DNA from: Vreelandella olivaria
GTDB lineage: Bacteria > Pseudomonadota > Gammaproteobacteria > Pseudomonadales > Halomonadaceae
Assembly (NCBI RefSeq): GCF_023507745.1
Contig: NZ_JALPZO010000028.1
Coordinates: 1-64,000 of the forward strand
Direction: 5' to 3'
Length of the DNA: 64,000 bases
Position 1 is the stretch's first letter, and each line of letters begins with the position of its first letter. Made by a program: the position numbers and the translations under genes. Under the pieces are notes generated by a model. It made no database searches and had not been told where the DNA came from. It saw only the letters and a list, made by a program, of their open reading frames with translations. Positions 17,668-27,195 of the stretch are shown in pieces.

Positions 17668-18207
17668 CTAACGGCGTACCGGGCGTTTCTGTAATTTGCG
17701 CTGTAGTGTTCTCCGGTGCATGCCCAGTGCCCGGGCAGTGGCGGAAATATTGCCATCATGTTCCTGTAAGACCTTTTGAATATGCTCCCAGGTAATACGG
17801 TTAATTGACGGAGGATTGTCCGCAAGCTCAATATTGGGATCGCCCTGCTGATTGTCGAAGGCGTTAATAACATCGTCTGCATCCGCGGGTTTGCAGAGAT
17901 AGTTTACCGCGCCCAGCTTGATCGCCTCGACGGCGGTTGCAATGCTTGAGTACCCTGTCAGCACGACAATACGGCAGCCAGGTACTGTGGTGAGTAATTC
18001 AGGGAGCAGCTTCAGGCCGGAACTATGCTCCAGTTTGAGGTCAAGCGTTGCCAGTGTAGGGGTGAACTGTGCCGCTACGGTTAGCGCCTGATCCGCATCG
18101 TGAGCGACCATCACCTCAACGCCGCGCCGGGTGAGTGCTCTGCTTAATACATGACAAAACATTTCGTCATCATCAATGATGAGAAGGCGTTGGTCTTGCG
18201 TCTGCAT
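17668..18207 (-). CDS. RegA/PrrA/ActR-type redox response regulator
   Basis: Response regulator of 179 aa. The receiver domain has the acidic pocket LLIIDDDE and phospho-acceptor Asp56 in LATLDLKLE, with Lys in LCKPAD. The C-terminal Fis-like helix-turn-helix (NISATARALGMHRRTLQRKL) is the signature of the RegA/PrrA/ActR/RoxR group, which adjusts respiration and redox balance to oxygen. The paired sensor kinase is 36 bp upstream on the same strand. Targets in this organism cannot be told from the window. The C-terminus RPVRR suits its basic DNA-binding role. Confidence 0.93.
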   Translation of the reverse strand: MQTQDQRLLIIDDDEMFCHVLSRALTRRGVEVMVAHDADQALTVAAQFTPTLATLDLKLEHSSGLKLLPELLTTVPGCRIVVLTGYSSIATAVEAIKLGAVNYLCKPADADDVINAFDNQQGDPNIELADNPPSINRITWEHIQKVLQEHDGNISATARALGMHRRTLQRKLQKRPVRR

Positions 18208-18243
18208 GATGTCCTCGATTTTTTGGTGACTACCAGGCTGCTA

Positions 18244-19518
18244 TTACCTATCAGGGGCTGAGCAGCGTGGAAGTGTTACTTCCGTTAAGGTGCCACCTTC
18301 AGGGTGATTATATAGGCTCACACCGCCGCCAAAGCGATTAATGGTGGCATGAGTTAGGAACAAGCCAATGCCCATGCCTTTACTTTTGGTTGACACAAAA
18401 GTATCGCCGAGCTGGTCGGCAATGGACATGGCAATGCCGGGTCCATGATCGCGAATATCGATAATGACACTCTCTTCCTGCCAGTCTAACCGAATCGCAA
18501 TCTGTTCCGGGTTGGCATCTGCAGCATTATTAAGCAGGTTAGTGAGTGCCTGGTCGAGTGTGGCATCTACCGCAAGCCATGGACGGCCGCGTTTTTCTGC
18601 CACATCAAAATGGTGGCTTACATCGGGTCTGATGACGAGCCAGCGCTGCACTACCCCCGTGAGCCATTCCTCTGCATCCAGAACCTCTGGCTCTGCCATG
18701 CGCCGACGATCCGCGTTCGTTACCAAATGCTGTAAACGTGACTTACATATATCAACTTGCTGGCGTAGTAGGGCTATATCGTCTTGCAGAGCCGTTCCTT
18801 GAGGGGCTTCTGCCTGCATCTCTTTAAGCAGTACGGCCATGGTCGAGAGTGGTGTGCCAAGCTCGTGGGCAGTACCTGCTGCCTGAGTGGCCACTGCGAG
18901 CACCTGCTCATTACGCAGCGCTGACTCACGAGTCAGTGATAAGGCCTTATCACGGCTGCGGAGGGCATGTGCCATTTTGTAAATGAAAAAAGTCACCAGT
19001 CCTGCCGAAAGACCAAAGTTAAGCCACATGCCAAGCACATGCAGACTCAGTGGGCCATCGCTGTTGATATGCCCCAACTGGGGGATAGGGTGGTAATAAA
19101 ACATCAGGAAGGTGTAACCGGCCATGGAGCAGGCAGCAACGATCCAGGCGTGACGCCAGGGCAGGGTAGCCGCCGCTATCGTAACAGGCACTAAATAGTA
19201 GGTGATAAAGGGGTTGGTAGACCCCCCGGAAAAATAAAATAACAGTGTCAGGCCTGCAATATCGGCCAATAGATGCGAAAGATACTCCAGGTGCCTTACT
19301 GCTCTGGGTCTGCCGAGTCGCCACCAGGTGGCAATATTGAGCACACCCATGGCAATAACGACGCCGACAACGGCAGTGACCGGTAAATCAAACGCCAGTA
19401 GCTCAATACCCACGATAATGGCCAGTAAGAAGCCAGTCCAGGTAATACCCCGAACAATAGTCAACCGAACCAGGTTGCGGTTAGGTGTGGATAGGGGTAG
19501 AGGCAGAGCGGTAGGCAT
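18244..19518 (-). CDS. RegB/PrrB-type redox sensor histidine kinase
   Basis: Membrane sensor kinase of 424 aa. Six hydrophobic segments occupy residues about 20-185. The quinone-binding motif of RegB (GGxxNPF) is present as GGSTNPF at 98-104. The phospho-accepting His218 lies in AGTAHELGTPLST, and the redox cysteine position of RegB is kept as Cys258 in QQVDICKSRL. The ATPase domain has NLLNNAADA and DHGPGI. It forms an operon with the membrane-protein gene 6 bp upstream and the regulator 36 bp downstream. It should sense the quinone pool. Confidence 0.92.
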   Translation of the reverse strand: MPTALPLPLSTPNRNLVRLTIVRGITWTGFLLAIIVGIELLAFDLPVTAVVGVVIAMGVLNIATWWRLGRPRAVRHLEYLSHLLADIAGLTLLFYFSGGSTNPFITYYLVPVTIAAATLPWRHAWIVAACSMAGYTFLMFYYHPIPQLGHINSDGPLSLHVLGMWLNFGLSAGLVTFFIYKMAHALRSRDKALSLTRESALRNEQVLAVATQAAGTAHELGTPLSTMAVLLKEMQAEAPQGTALQDDIALLRQQVDICKSRLQHLVTNADRRRMAEPEVLDAEEWLTGVVQRWLVIRPDVSHHFDVAEKRGRPWLAVDATLDQALTNLLNNAADANPEQIAIRLDWQEESVIIDIRDHGPGIAMSIADQLGDTFVSTKSKGMGIGLFLTHATINRFGGGVSLYNHPEGGTLTEVTLPRCSAPDR

Positions 19519-19524
19519 AACGTA

Positions 19525-19950
19525 CTATTTGCTCGATGTTTTAACGCTGTGAATGACAAACTTGAAGAAGAGTGTCATGACATAAGTCATCCAGCCTGCG
19601 GATGCCAATAGATTGAAGAGCAGCATCTTGGGGGGGAGCCATGCGCTGCCAAGTAGCGCTTCAAGCATAATGTGGAAAAACATGGCCAGCAGCAGCGGTA
19701 ACGCAAGCGTGTGTATCCACATATCCGTGCGCCGCTTACGAATATGGTAGCGTCGCAATAAGTAACGCAGTGGCCGATGTGCCCAGCTAAACAGTACCAG
19801 TGTGCCGACCACGAACAGCACCGCCAGGGTAGGTTCGGTGCTGCCTTTGTGCATTGAAATTGAGATCGACCAGGCCAGCCCAAGCCACATTAACCCTTCA
19901 ATACTGGCGATAATGTCTGCATAACGACGCACATTCTGCATAAACAACAC
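19525..19950 (-). CDS. Small membrane protein encoded with the RegB/RegA-type system
   Basis: A 141-aa protein with three to four hydrophobic helices (about 15-35, 42-58, 82-102 and 110-132) and a basic loop RRYHIRKRR between the second and third. I do not recognise a family. It ends 6 bp before the sensor kinase start and is therefore likely cotranslated with it. The start is uncertain: GTG 19950 is the first in-frame codon, with AAGG only three bases before; TTG 19947 and ATG 19941 are alternatives. A role as an accessory to the redox sensor is a guess from position. Confidence 0.75.
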   Translation of the reverse strand: MLFMQNVRRYADIIASIEGLMWLGLAWSISISMHKGSTEPTLAVLFVVGTLVLFSWAHRPLRYLLRRYHIRKRRTDMWIHTLALPLLLAMFFHIMLEALLGSAWLPPKMLLFNLLASAGWMTYVMTLFFKFVIHSVKTSSK

Positions 19951-20102
19951 AATCCTTGATCTTACAAAGTGACGCCATGATACGACACTTGATGAGAGCT
20001 GTGGGGCAGATCGATGGATTTATACCTTGGCGGGATTGGGTATACTGTGCGGATCTTATTGCACTGACTTACTTCTAACACCAGATCAGCACAGGATTTG
20101 CC

Positions 20103-21140
20103 GTGGACGCTATTACCATCACCCGCCCCGATGATTGGCACCTGCATTTGCGCGACGACGAGGCGCTAAAAGCCGTGATTGGCCATACCGCTGCACAAAT
20201 GGGCCGGGCGATCATCATGCCAAACCTCAAGCCCCCCGTAACCACTACGGAACAGGCGATTGCCTACCGGGAGCGGATTTTGGCGGCTTTACCGGGTGGT
20301 AGTCGCTTTGAGCCACTGATGACGCTATATCTAACGGATACTACGTCGCCGGATGAGATCGTAAAAGCAGTGGAAAGTGGGATGGTTAAGGCCGTTAAGC
20401 TCTATCCAGCAGGTGCTACGACTAACTCTGCCTCAGGTGTGACCGACATTGCTCATTGTGATGAAACAATTGCGATGATGGCAAACGTGGGTATGCCGCT
20501 GTTGGTGCATGGGGAGGTGACGGATAACGACATTGATATTTTTGATCGTGAAGCCGAGTTCATTGAACGGGTAATGAAGCCTCTGCTGGCACGCCATCCG
20601 AATTTAAAAGTGGTGTTTGAGCATATCACCACTCAGCAGGCGGCTGAGTTTGTGGCAGCAGCCTCTGACAACATTGCCGCTACCATCACGGCTCACCATT
20701 TGTTATTTAATCGCAATAAAATGCTGGTTGGGGGCATTCGTCCTCACTACTACTGCCTGCCTATTCTTAAACGCGAGCAGCATCGTCAGGCTTTATTGAA
20801 AGCTGCGACCAGCGGAAGCCCAAAGTTCTTTCTGGGGACGGACAGTGCTCCCCATGCCCAGGGTGATAAAGAGTCAAGCTGTGGCTGTGCGGGGGCGTAT
20901 ACCGCTCCTGCCGCCATTGAGCTTTATGCGATGGCATTTGAAGAGAGGCAGGCGCTTGATCAGTTGGAAGCGTTTGCCAGCCTCAATGGCCCACGTTTTT
21001 ACGGGCTTTCACCCAATAAAGATACCGTGACACTTGAGCGTTCCAGCTGGCGTTTACCCGAGTGTTATCCTTATGCCGCCAATCAAAATATCATTCCTTT
21101 AATGGCGGGAGAAAGCTTGCCATGGGCGCTTAAAGCATAA
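20103..21140 (+). CDS. pyrC: Dihydroorotase
   Basis: Zinc amidohydrolase of pyrimidine synthesis, cyclising N-carbamoyl-aspartate to dihydroorotate. It has 345 aa, class II (E. coli PyrC) length. Metal ligands are in HLHLRDD near the N-terminus, the carboxylated lysine in [13 protein letters not shown] and the aspartate in GTDSAPH. Translation starts at GTG 20103, six bases after AGGA. It is divergent from the 141-aa membrane protein gene and ends before a shared terminator with mtnN. Confidence 0.96.
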   Translation: MDAITITRPDDWHLHLRDDEALKAVIGHTAAQMGRAIIMPNLKPPVTTTEQAIAYRERILAALPGGSRFEPLMTLYLTDTTSPDEIVKAVESGMVKAVKLYPAGATTNSASGVTDIAHCDETIAMMANVGMPLLVHGEVTDNDIDIFDREAEFIERVMKPLLARHPNLKVVFEHITTQQAAEFVAAASDNIAATITAHHLLFNRNKMLVGGIRPHYYCLPILKREQHRQALLKAATSGSPKFFLGTDSAPHAQGDKESSCGCAGAYTAPAAIELYAMAFEERQALDQLEAFASLNGPRFYGLSPNKDTVTLERSSWRLPECYPYAANQNIIPLMAGESLPWALKA

Positions 21141-21174
21141 GTGCGGTGGCATAGGCATGCCGGGAGCAGCTAAC

Positions 21175-21198
21175 AAACGGAGCCAACCGGCTCCGTTT
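21175..21198. terminator. Bidirectional terminator between pyrC and mtnN
   Basis: AAACGGAGCC and GGCTCCGTTT form a perfect 10-bp stem with the tetraloop AACC, in the 71-bp gap between the convergent genes. Confidence 0.75.
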
Positions 21199-21211
21199 GC
21201 GCTGGCGAGGT

Positions 21212-21919
21212 TCAGGCGTTGCCCAGCACCTTAAGCATGTGATCGACCATCCGTGAGGAGTGGTCTGCGGCAACTTCCAGGAATTGCTCAAAGGAAAGGT
21301 GGTTGTCACCACTGCCAGGAATATCGGAAAGGGCACGGATCACCACAAAGGGGCACCCGAAAAGGTGGCAGGTTTGCGCAATAGCGGCGCCTTCCATTTC
21401 AACGGCCAGCATGGTGGGGAACTGAGCGCGAGTGGTTGCCACTCGCTCCGGGTCAGCCATGAAAGCATCGCCTGTGGCTATCAAGCCTTCACGTACTTTT
21501 ACTTCTCCCAATGCCGCAATAGCACTGCGGGCAATGTCACGTAACGGTTGGTCCGCTTGATAGGCAGCTGGCATACCGGGCACCTGGCCCGGCTCATAGC
21601 CAAACACAACGACATCTACATCATGATGGCGTACTTCATCAGAAATGATGACATCGCCGATATTAAGATCGGTCGCGAAGCCGCCAGCTGAACCGGTATT
21701 AATAATGGCGTCGGGTTGGTGACGTTCCAGAAGAAGGGCGGCACCAACCGCTGCATTGACTTTTCCGATGCCGGATTGCAGCACCACAATATCCAGCCCA
21801 TGGCGAGTACCGGTATAAAACACAAAGCCTGCATGTTCATAGCGCTCAGCATTTTCAAGCTGACCCGCCAGAATACTGACCTCTTGCGCCATAGCGCCAA
21901 TAATTCCAATCCGTTGCAC
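21212..21919 (-). CDS. mtnN: 5'-methylthioadenosine/S-adenosylhomocysteine nucleosidase
   Basis: Cytosolic nucleosidase that hydrolyses methylthioadenosine and S-adenosylhomocysteine, releasing adenine. It serves methionine recycling and detoxifies SAM by-products. It has 235 aa. The opening RIGIIGAMAQEVSIL carries the catalytic base Glu, IINTGSAGGF the phosphate/ribose loop, VEMEGAAIAQ the ribose-binding Glu pair, and ALSDIPGSGD the adenine-binding Asp. It lies 53 bp downstream of folD on the same strand and may be cotranscribed; both serve one-carbon/methyl metabolism. Confidence 0.95.
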   Translation of the reverse strand: MQRIGIIGAMAQEVSILAGQLENAERYEHAGFVFYTGTRHGLDIVVLQSGIGKVNAAVGAALLLERHQPDAIINTGSAGGFATDLNIGDVIISDEVRHHDVDVVVFGYEPGQVPGMPAAYQADQPLRDIARSAIAALGEVKVREGLIATGDAFMADPERVATTRAQFPTMLAVEMEGAAIAQTCHLFGCPFVVIRALSDIPGSGDNHLSFEQFLEVAADHSSRMVDHMLKVLGNA

Positions 21920-21972
21920 GACTACATACTCCTGTATTACCTGTTAACGTCAAGCAGCTGTTGATAGCGTGC

Positions 21973-22845
21973 TCATTGGGATTGATGACGATGTTTATCG
22001 TGACGCTCAGCGGCTTCCAGGGTGTTTTCCAGCAGAGTGGCGACTGTCATTGGGCCAACGCCGCCGGGAACTGGCGTAATAAAACTGGCGCGTTCGGCAG
22101 CTGCGGTGAAATCAACATCACCTACCAAGGAGCCATCAGCTTGTCGATTGATACCCACGTCAATCACGATCGCGCCGGGTTTAATCCACTCCCCTTTTAC
22201 AATTCCCGGTTTACCGACAGCAACCACCACCACATCCGCACGGCTGACATGCGCCTCCAGGTTCTGTGTGAAGCGATGGCACACCGTGGTGGTGCAACCG
22301 GCCAGCATAAGCTCCAAGGCCATGGGGCGACCCACAATATTAGAGGCGCCCACCACAGTGGCATCCAGCCCACGAACCGCAATGCCGCTATGGACAAGCA
22401 TGGTCATAATCCCTTTCGGAGTGCAGGGGCGCAGCGACGGCATGCGCTGTGCCAAGCGACCAATATTGTAAGGATGAAAGCCGTCCACATCCTTATCGGG
22501 CAGTATGCGCTCGAGGATTGGGCGGGCATCAAGGTGTTCTGGCAGTGGAAGCTGGACGAGTATGCCATCAACTGATGGGTCATCATTCAATTGATCAATC
22601 AGTGTTTCAAGCTCCTGCTGCTGAGTATCGGCGGGCAGGGCATGCTGAAAAGAGAGGATGCCAGCTTGCTCGCAGGCCCGATGCTTATTGCTTACATAAA
22701 CATGAGAAGCTGGGTCCTCTCCGACCACTACAACGGCTAGTCCGGGTACTTGAGCACCAGCTTGCTGGCGTGCGCTGATCCTCTCGGCAACGTGTTGGCG
22801 GACATTAGCGGCGATGGCTTTCCCATCGATGAGTTGGGCGGTCAT
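21973..22845 (-). CDS. folD: Methylene-tetrahydrofolate dehydrogenase/cyclohydrolase
   Basis: Bifunctional enzyme converting 5,10-methylene-THF to 10-formyl-THF, the step after the glycine cleavage system in one-carbon flow. It has 290 aa. The catalytic lysine is in [14 protein letters not shown], followed by [14 protein letters not shown] and [12 protein letters not shown], all diagnostic. The ATG at 22845 is preceded by a purine-poor stretch with GGGACCTC. mtnN follows 53 bp downstream. The tRNA operon is transcribed in the opposite direction from the 213-bp gap upstream. Confidence 0.97.
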   Translation of the reverse strand: MTAQLIDGKAIAANVRQHVAERISARQQAGAQVPGLAVVVVGEDPASHVYVSNKHRACEQAGILSFQHALPADTQQQELETLIDQLNDDPSVDGILVQLPLPEHLDARPILERILPDKDVDGFHPYNIGRLAQRMPSLRPCTPKGIMTMLVHSGIAVRGLDATVVGASNIVGRPMALELMLAGCTTTVCHRFTQNLEAHVSRADVVVVAVGKPGIVKGEWIKPGAIVIDVGINRQADGSLVGDVDFTAAAERASFITPVPGGVGPMTVATLLENTLEAAERHDKHRHQSQ

Positions 22846-22983
22846 GTAATGAGGTCCCTATGAAAGATTGAAAAGCAAAGCAGACTGCGCAAAGCACGTG
22901 TGGTGGCATGCTTATCGAGATGATCAATTTTCGCATGCCAGGGCGGCAAGGCAAAGCATCTATCGAATCAACCACTTTAAGTG

Positions 22984-23011
22984 TTGACTTTAAAATTAGA
23001 AATAGTAATAT
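22984..23011 (+). promoter_or_regulatory. Promoter of the tRNA cluster
   Basis: TTGACT (22984-22989), 16 bp, then TAATAT (23006-23011). A GC-rich stretch (GCCTCGC) follows the -10 box, as in stable-RNA promoters. Transcription would start near 23018, about 40 nt ahead of tRNA-Pro. Confidence 0.6.
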
Positions 23012-23058
23012 ATGCCTCGCTTGAGACGGGCCATGCAGCAGCGTCTAAGGTAGGAAAT

Positions 23059-23135
23059 CGGGATGTAGCGCAGTCTGGTAGCGCGCCTGCTTTGGGAGCA
23101 GGATGTCGGGGGTTCGAATCCCTCCATCCCGACCA
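23059..23135 (+). tRNA. tRNA-Pro (UGG)
   Basis: 77 nt with encoded CCA. The acceptor arms CGGGATG and CATCCCG pair, the anticodon loop is TTTGGGA (anticodon TGG), and the T-loop GGTTCGAATCC is canonical. First of four tRNA genes. Confidence 0.97.
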
Positions 23136-23228
23136 CATTACCTAACGCGGAAGGTGGTAATTTGCTTTTCCAGACTTTGGCTGTGGTCAAGTGCTCATCA
23201 GTATTCAGCTGTCTAGAATGCTTTATGT

Positions 23229-23305
23229 GCGCCCATAGCTCAACCGGATAGAGCAACGGCCTTCTAAGCCGTAGGTTGCAGGTTCGAGTCCTGCTGGGCG
23301 TGCCA
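23229..23305 (+). tRNA. tRNA-Arg (UCU)
   Basis: 77 nt with encoded CCA. Acceptor GCGCCCA pairs with TGGGCGT (one G-T pair); the anticodon loop CTTCTAA gives TCT; the T-loop is GGTTCGAGTCC. It decodes the rare AGA codon (and AGG by wobble). Confidence 0.97.
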
Positions 23306-23364
23306 TTAATGATCTGCTAGATGGTCGTTTTCAGTTCAGGTGTTCAAGCAAGTGCTTCGTCAAT

Positions 23365-23440
23365 GGTGGATGTAGCTCAGTGGTAGAGCCCCGGATTGTG
23401 GCTCCGGTGGTCGTGGGTTCGATCCCCATCATCCACCCCA
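23365..23440 (+). tRNA. tRNA-His (GUG), first copy
   Basis: 76 nt with encoded CCA and the extra 5' G (G-1) opposite C73 that is specific to tRNA-His. The anticodon loop TTGTGGC gives GTG. It is followed by an identical copy after 32 bp. Confidence 0.97.
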
Positions 23441-23472
23441 TCGATGTTAAGTGCGTTCCAGTTTTAGGTTGT

Positions 23473-23548
23473 GGTGGATGTAGCTCAGTGGTAGAGCCCC
23501 GGATTGTGGCTCCGGTGGTCGTGGGTTCGATCCCCATCATCCACCCCA
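23473..23548 (+). tRNA. tRNA-His (GUG), second copy
   Basis: Identical over 76 nt to the copy at 23365-23440, including G-1 and CCA. The 108-bp repeat period suggests a recent tandem duplication. No clear intrinsic terminator is visible between its 3' end and the convergent gene ending at 23685. Confidence 0.97.
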
Positions 23549-23684
23549 TTTTCCTAATACATGCTTATATTTGTTTTATCCCCCTCCCAGTTGTTCTAAC
23601 GTCATCTTCCTGGTCATTTAATCCTTAGCCATTTAACCGGCTATTTTTAACCTGATTTACTATTTCTCCTTTCTCTTGTGGCTT

Positions 23685-26600
23685 TTATCTGGGCATTACT
23701 TTTATTTTTTTTCCGGCCATATAGGTTAGTGGTTCTGGCTTGCCCAGTAAGTACCCCTGCGCGTAATCAATGCCCAATTCCTGCAATATGGATAATGTTG
23801 ACGTGTGTTCAACAAATTCAGCCACTGTATCAATATTCAATGCTTTGCCTACTGCATGGATGGCTTCTACCATTGCACGGTCTATTGGGTCCTGATGTAG
23901 GTTGCGGATAAAGTTGCCGTCGATTTTTAAATAGTCCACGGACAGCTGTTTTAAGTAGCTGAACGAAGAGAGGCCTGTACCAAAATCATCCAGTGCAAAA
24001 CGACAGCCCAGTGCCTGTAGCGATTGAATAAGCTCACTGACTTTCGATAATTGAGCGATGGCGGCACTTTCAGTGATTTCAAAGCACAAGCTACCCATGG
24101 GTAAGCCCGCTTCCTGCACCTGCTGGATGAGATCCTTACAGAAGTCGCTATCTGACAGTGATTCCCCAGACAGGTTGATTCCCCAGGAGCCGACCTCCTG
24201 ATGATTATCGCTTCGGCAGTGATCGGTCAGCCAGGCAAGCGTATTGCGCACTACCCAGCGGTCTATGCGAGGCATAAAGTGGTAGCGCTCGGCTGCCGGC
24301 AGAAAACTTCCCGGCGAAATAATTTCGCCATCTTCTTCAAGACGCAACAATATTTCCCGGTAGCCCGGCCCTGTGGCACAAATGGGTCGAATTGGTTGCG
24401 CATAGAGACGAAATGTATCGTTATCCAGAGCATTTTGTAAGCGCTGAACCCATTGCAGTTCGCCATTACGCTCTAATAGCACATGGTCATTGGGTTTAAA
24501 GCAATGAAGGCGGTTGCGTCCTGCCTCTTTGGCGGTATAGCAGGCAGCATCTGCTGCATGCAGTGCATCGGTTAAACGCATGGGGTATTCGGGGGTAATG
24601 GCGACCAGGCCAATGCTTACACCGATACCGAAGGTATGCCCCTGCCAAGCGAAGCGGAAGCTCTCGATATCGCTGCGCACCGCTTCACAAATAAGGCGTG
24701 CTTTTTCTAACGGGCAGTCGGGAAGCAACAGGGCGAACTCATCACCGCCAAGACGGGCAACGGTGTCGCTGTTGCGCACATGTGCTTTCAGCTTTAAGGC
24801 AACCTGGCGAAGCAGTTCGTCTCCCGCCAGATGTCCGCAGGTGTCGTTCACAATTTTGAATTGATCCAAATCCAGATAGCAAAGCACATTATAGCGATTG
24901 GGCTGTTCTAGTAAGCTGGTAAGTGTGGTCTCAAAAGCGCGGCGATTGACAAGGCTTGTGAGGTTGTCGTGGGTCGCCTGATAGTTAAGCTGTTCGGATA
25001 GCTTTCTGGTTAAGCTGACATCCTGAAATACGACTACTGCGCCTAAGGTGATACCACTTCGTGAGCGTATGGGTGCGGCGCTATGTTGAATGGGATAGCG
25101 TTTACCCATTTGGTTAATAAGCATGCAGTGTTCACTGTACTGAACGGCGCGGTGTTGGGTCAGAACCTGCTTTGCAGGGTTATTGAGAGGCTCATTGGTC
25201 AGTTCATCACGTAGTTGGTAAACCATTTGAATGGGCTTGTTGAGGATGTCTTTTAGCTCCCAGCCGGTTAATCGCTGCGCTTCGGCGTTCATAAACGTAA
25301 TATCGCCGCTGGCATCACAGGTAATGACGCCATCGCCAATAGAGGCAAGCGTGGTGCGGGCTAAATCCCGCTCACGATTCAATTGATCCTGGAGTTGCTT
25401 GCGTTCGGTGATGTCGCGCACCATGCCTGAGCATTCGGAAGCAGACCCCGTTGCACCTTCGCTAACCTGGATTTCCAGGTAACGCACCTGTTGGTCTTTG
25501 GTGCGTAGTTTGACTTCGTGACGTGCCCCTGGCTCAAGCCGCTTATTGGGTAGCAGTTCACTGACAGGCTGGCCAACCAGTGTGGATGCTTTAACGCCAA
25601 ACAGTGTTTCTGCGCCAGGGTTGAGGCTGGTTAGGATTCCATCCGATCGCCAGGTGATCACGCCATCCCGCAGGTTTCTCAGCATCACTTGAGTGTGACC
25701 GACCGCTCTTTCAAGGGCTGCCGATACCCGGTTATAACTGGCAGCGATCTCACCAACCTCGGTAAACGGGTTCGCCTCGATGCGCTGACGCATATCTCCC
25801 TGTTGTTCATGCTGGCGCATGTGCTCCAATAGCTGATTCAGTTCATTGGTAGCACCATGTTCAGCCAGATTCAGGCCCATCTTTTCGGCTTCAACAGAGA
25901 CCCGCATAGGTAAAAAGTGGCGGGTGATGCGAAAGAGCAACCACGCTATCCCAAAGCTCCACAGGGCGCATACGATGACACCAAGCAGCTGCACGCCGAA
26001 TTGACCGCCCCGGCTCAATTGAGTGTCCAGCAGAGTGAGGTCGGCAAACCAGGGTAACGCCAGAGTGCCCCATATACCGGAAACTAAATGGGCAGGTATC
26101 GCGCCAACCGCATCATCAATACGTTTTTTGAGTAGCCATTCACTGGCGAAGACCATGAGCACGCCGCTGATGGCGCCCATCAAAAAGGCAGCGGGTATGC
26201 CAAGTGCGTGGGCGCCACCGGTGACCGCCACCAGGCCCGCGATGGCGCCGTTGATGGCATACATGACATCGGCGTATCGTCGTGTTCTCCAGCCAATTAA
26301 CATGGCCGACAAGATGCCGCCAACTGCTCCAAGAATGGTATTGGCCAATATGCCAGGAACAGCATGGTTCAAGGCCAGTGTGCTGCCGCCATTAAAGCCA
26401 AACCAGCCAAGTACCATAAACAAGGCGCCCAGCATGGCAAGGGGTAGGTTGCCTGCTGGAAATGTGGAGGGGGCTTTGGCATTTTGAAACCTTCCGATGC
26501 GCGGGCCAATGGCCAGGACGGCTGCCAACGCTACCCAGCCACCGACACTATGCACCACGGTCGAGCCGGCAAAGTCCACAAAGCCAATGGCTGCCAGCCA

Positions 26601-27065
26601 GCCGGTAGTGCCGCCGAGCAGGCCTCCCCATGCCCAGTGTCCAAATATCGGGTAAATAAGCAGCGCTACCCAAAAGGCTATCCACAGATAGGCTAAAAAC
26701 GGCAGACGCTCCGCCACTGCCCCTGCCACGATAGTGGCAGCGGTGGCACAAAACATGGCCTGAAAAATAAACACCGTAATGGTCCAGGATTGGCTTCCGT
26801 CCAGATGCCAGCCAAATAGCGATGTACCTACCCAGCCGCCTAAAGAGTCCCCAAACATCATGCCAAAACCCGCAAACCAGAATACACTTAACGCAATAGC
26901 GAAATCGGCCAGGTTTTTCATCGCCACATTGATTGCGTTCTTTGTACGGGTGGTGCCGGCTTCCAGGCATAGAAAGCCTGCCTGCATTACAAACACCAGT
27001 GCAGCCGCCCAAAGTACCCAAAATATGTCCAGTAGAGTGGTATCCAGGCTGAGAGTGTCTGACAT
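23685..27065 (-). CDS. Ammonium transporter fused to PAS-PAS-GGDEF-EAL (c-di-GMP enzyme)
   Basis: A 1126-aa fusion. Residues about 1-385 are a complete Amt/MEP/Rh channel: Asp164 and the twin pore histidines His172 (AGSTVVHSVGG) and His326 (GAIPAHLVSG) are kept, so the pore looks functional. Residues 388-455 form a linker found after some Amt domains. Two PAS-like segments follow (about 456-555 and 566-690). The GGDEF domain (about 690-855) has an intact GGDEF at 773-777 and an inhibitory-site RNSD at 764-767. The EAL domain (about 865-1115) reads EIL at 904-906, with NLS, EITES, DDFGTG (1026-1031) and Lys1047 retained. It can plausibly both make and break c-di-GMP under control of ammonium passage. 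A sigma-54 promoter match lies upstream. Confidence 0.93.
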   Translation of the reverse strand: MSDTLSLDTTLLDIFWVLWAAALVFVMQAGFLCLEAGTTRTKNAINVAMKNLADFAIALSVFWFAGFGMMFGDSLGGWVGTSLFGWHLDGSQSWTITVFIFQAMFCATAATIVAGAVAERLPFLAYLWIAFWVALLIYPIFGHWAWGGLLGGTTGWLAAIGFVDFAGSTVVHSVGGWVALAAVLAIGPRIGRFQNAKAPSTFPAGNLPLAMLGALFMVLGWFGFNGGSTLALNHAVPGILANTILGAVGGILSAMLIGWRTRRYADVMYAINGAIAGLVAVTGGAHALGIPAAFLMGAISGVLMVFASEWLLKKRIDDAVGAIPAHLVSGIWGTLALPWFADLTLLDTQLSRGGQFGVQLLGVIVCALWSFGIAWLLFRITRHFLPMRVSVEAEKMGLNLAEHGATNELNQLLEHMRQHEQQGDMRQRIEANPFTEVGEIAASYNRVSAALERAVGHTQVMLRNLRDGVITWRSDGILTSLNPGAETLFGVKASTLVGQPVSELLPNKRLEPGARHEVKLRTKDQQVRYLEIQVSEGATGSASECSGMVRDITERKQLQDQLNRERDLARTTLASIGDGVITCDASGDITFMNAEAQRLTGWELKDILNKPIQMVYQLRDELTNEPLNNPAKQVLTQHRAVQYSEHCMLINQMGKRYPIQHSAAPIRSRSGITLGAVVVFQDVSLTRKLSEQLNYQATHDNLTSLVNRRAFETTLTSLLEQPNRYNVLCYLDLDQFKIVNDTCGHLAGDELLRQVALKLKAHVRNSDTVARLGGDEFALLLPDCPLEKARLICEAVRSDIESFRFAWQGHTFGIGVSIGLVAITPEYPMRLTDALHAADAACYTAKEAGRNRLHCFKPNDHVLLERNGELQWVQRLQNALDNDTFRLYAQPIRPICATGPGYREILLRLEEDGEIISPGSFLPAAERYHFMPRIDRWVVRNTLAWLTDHCRSDNHQEVGSWGINLSGESLSDSDFCKDLIQQVQEAGLPMGSLCFEITESAAIAQLSKVSELIQSLQALGCRFALDDFGTGLSSFSYLKQLSVDYLKIDGNFIRNLHQDPIDRAMVEAIHAVGKALNIDTVAEFVEHTSTLSILQELGIDYAQGYLLGKPEPLTYMAGKKIKVMPR

Positions 27066-27195
27066 TGATATTTCCTTGAGCTTTGTTGGTGCGAAGGCCG
27101 CTCTTTTTTAGTGCTTCCATGGCTTGTGCAGACGCTTTTCAGATCATGACCGGTGATGTCTTTGTCGTGCTGTTAGCATCCTTAAGTATTAATAA

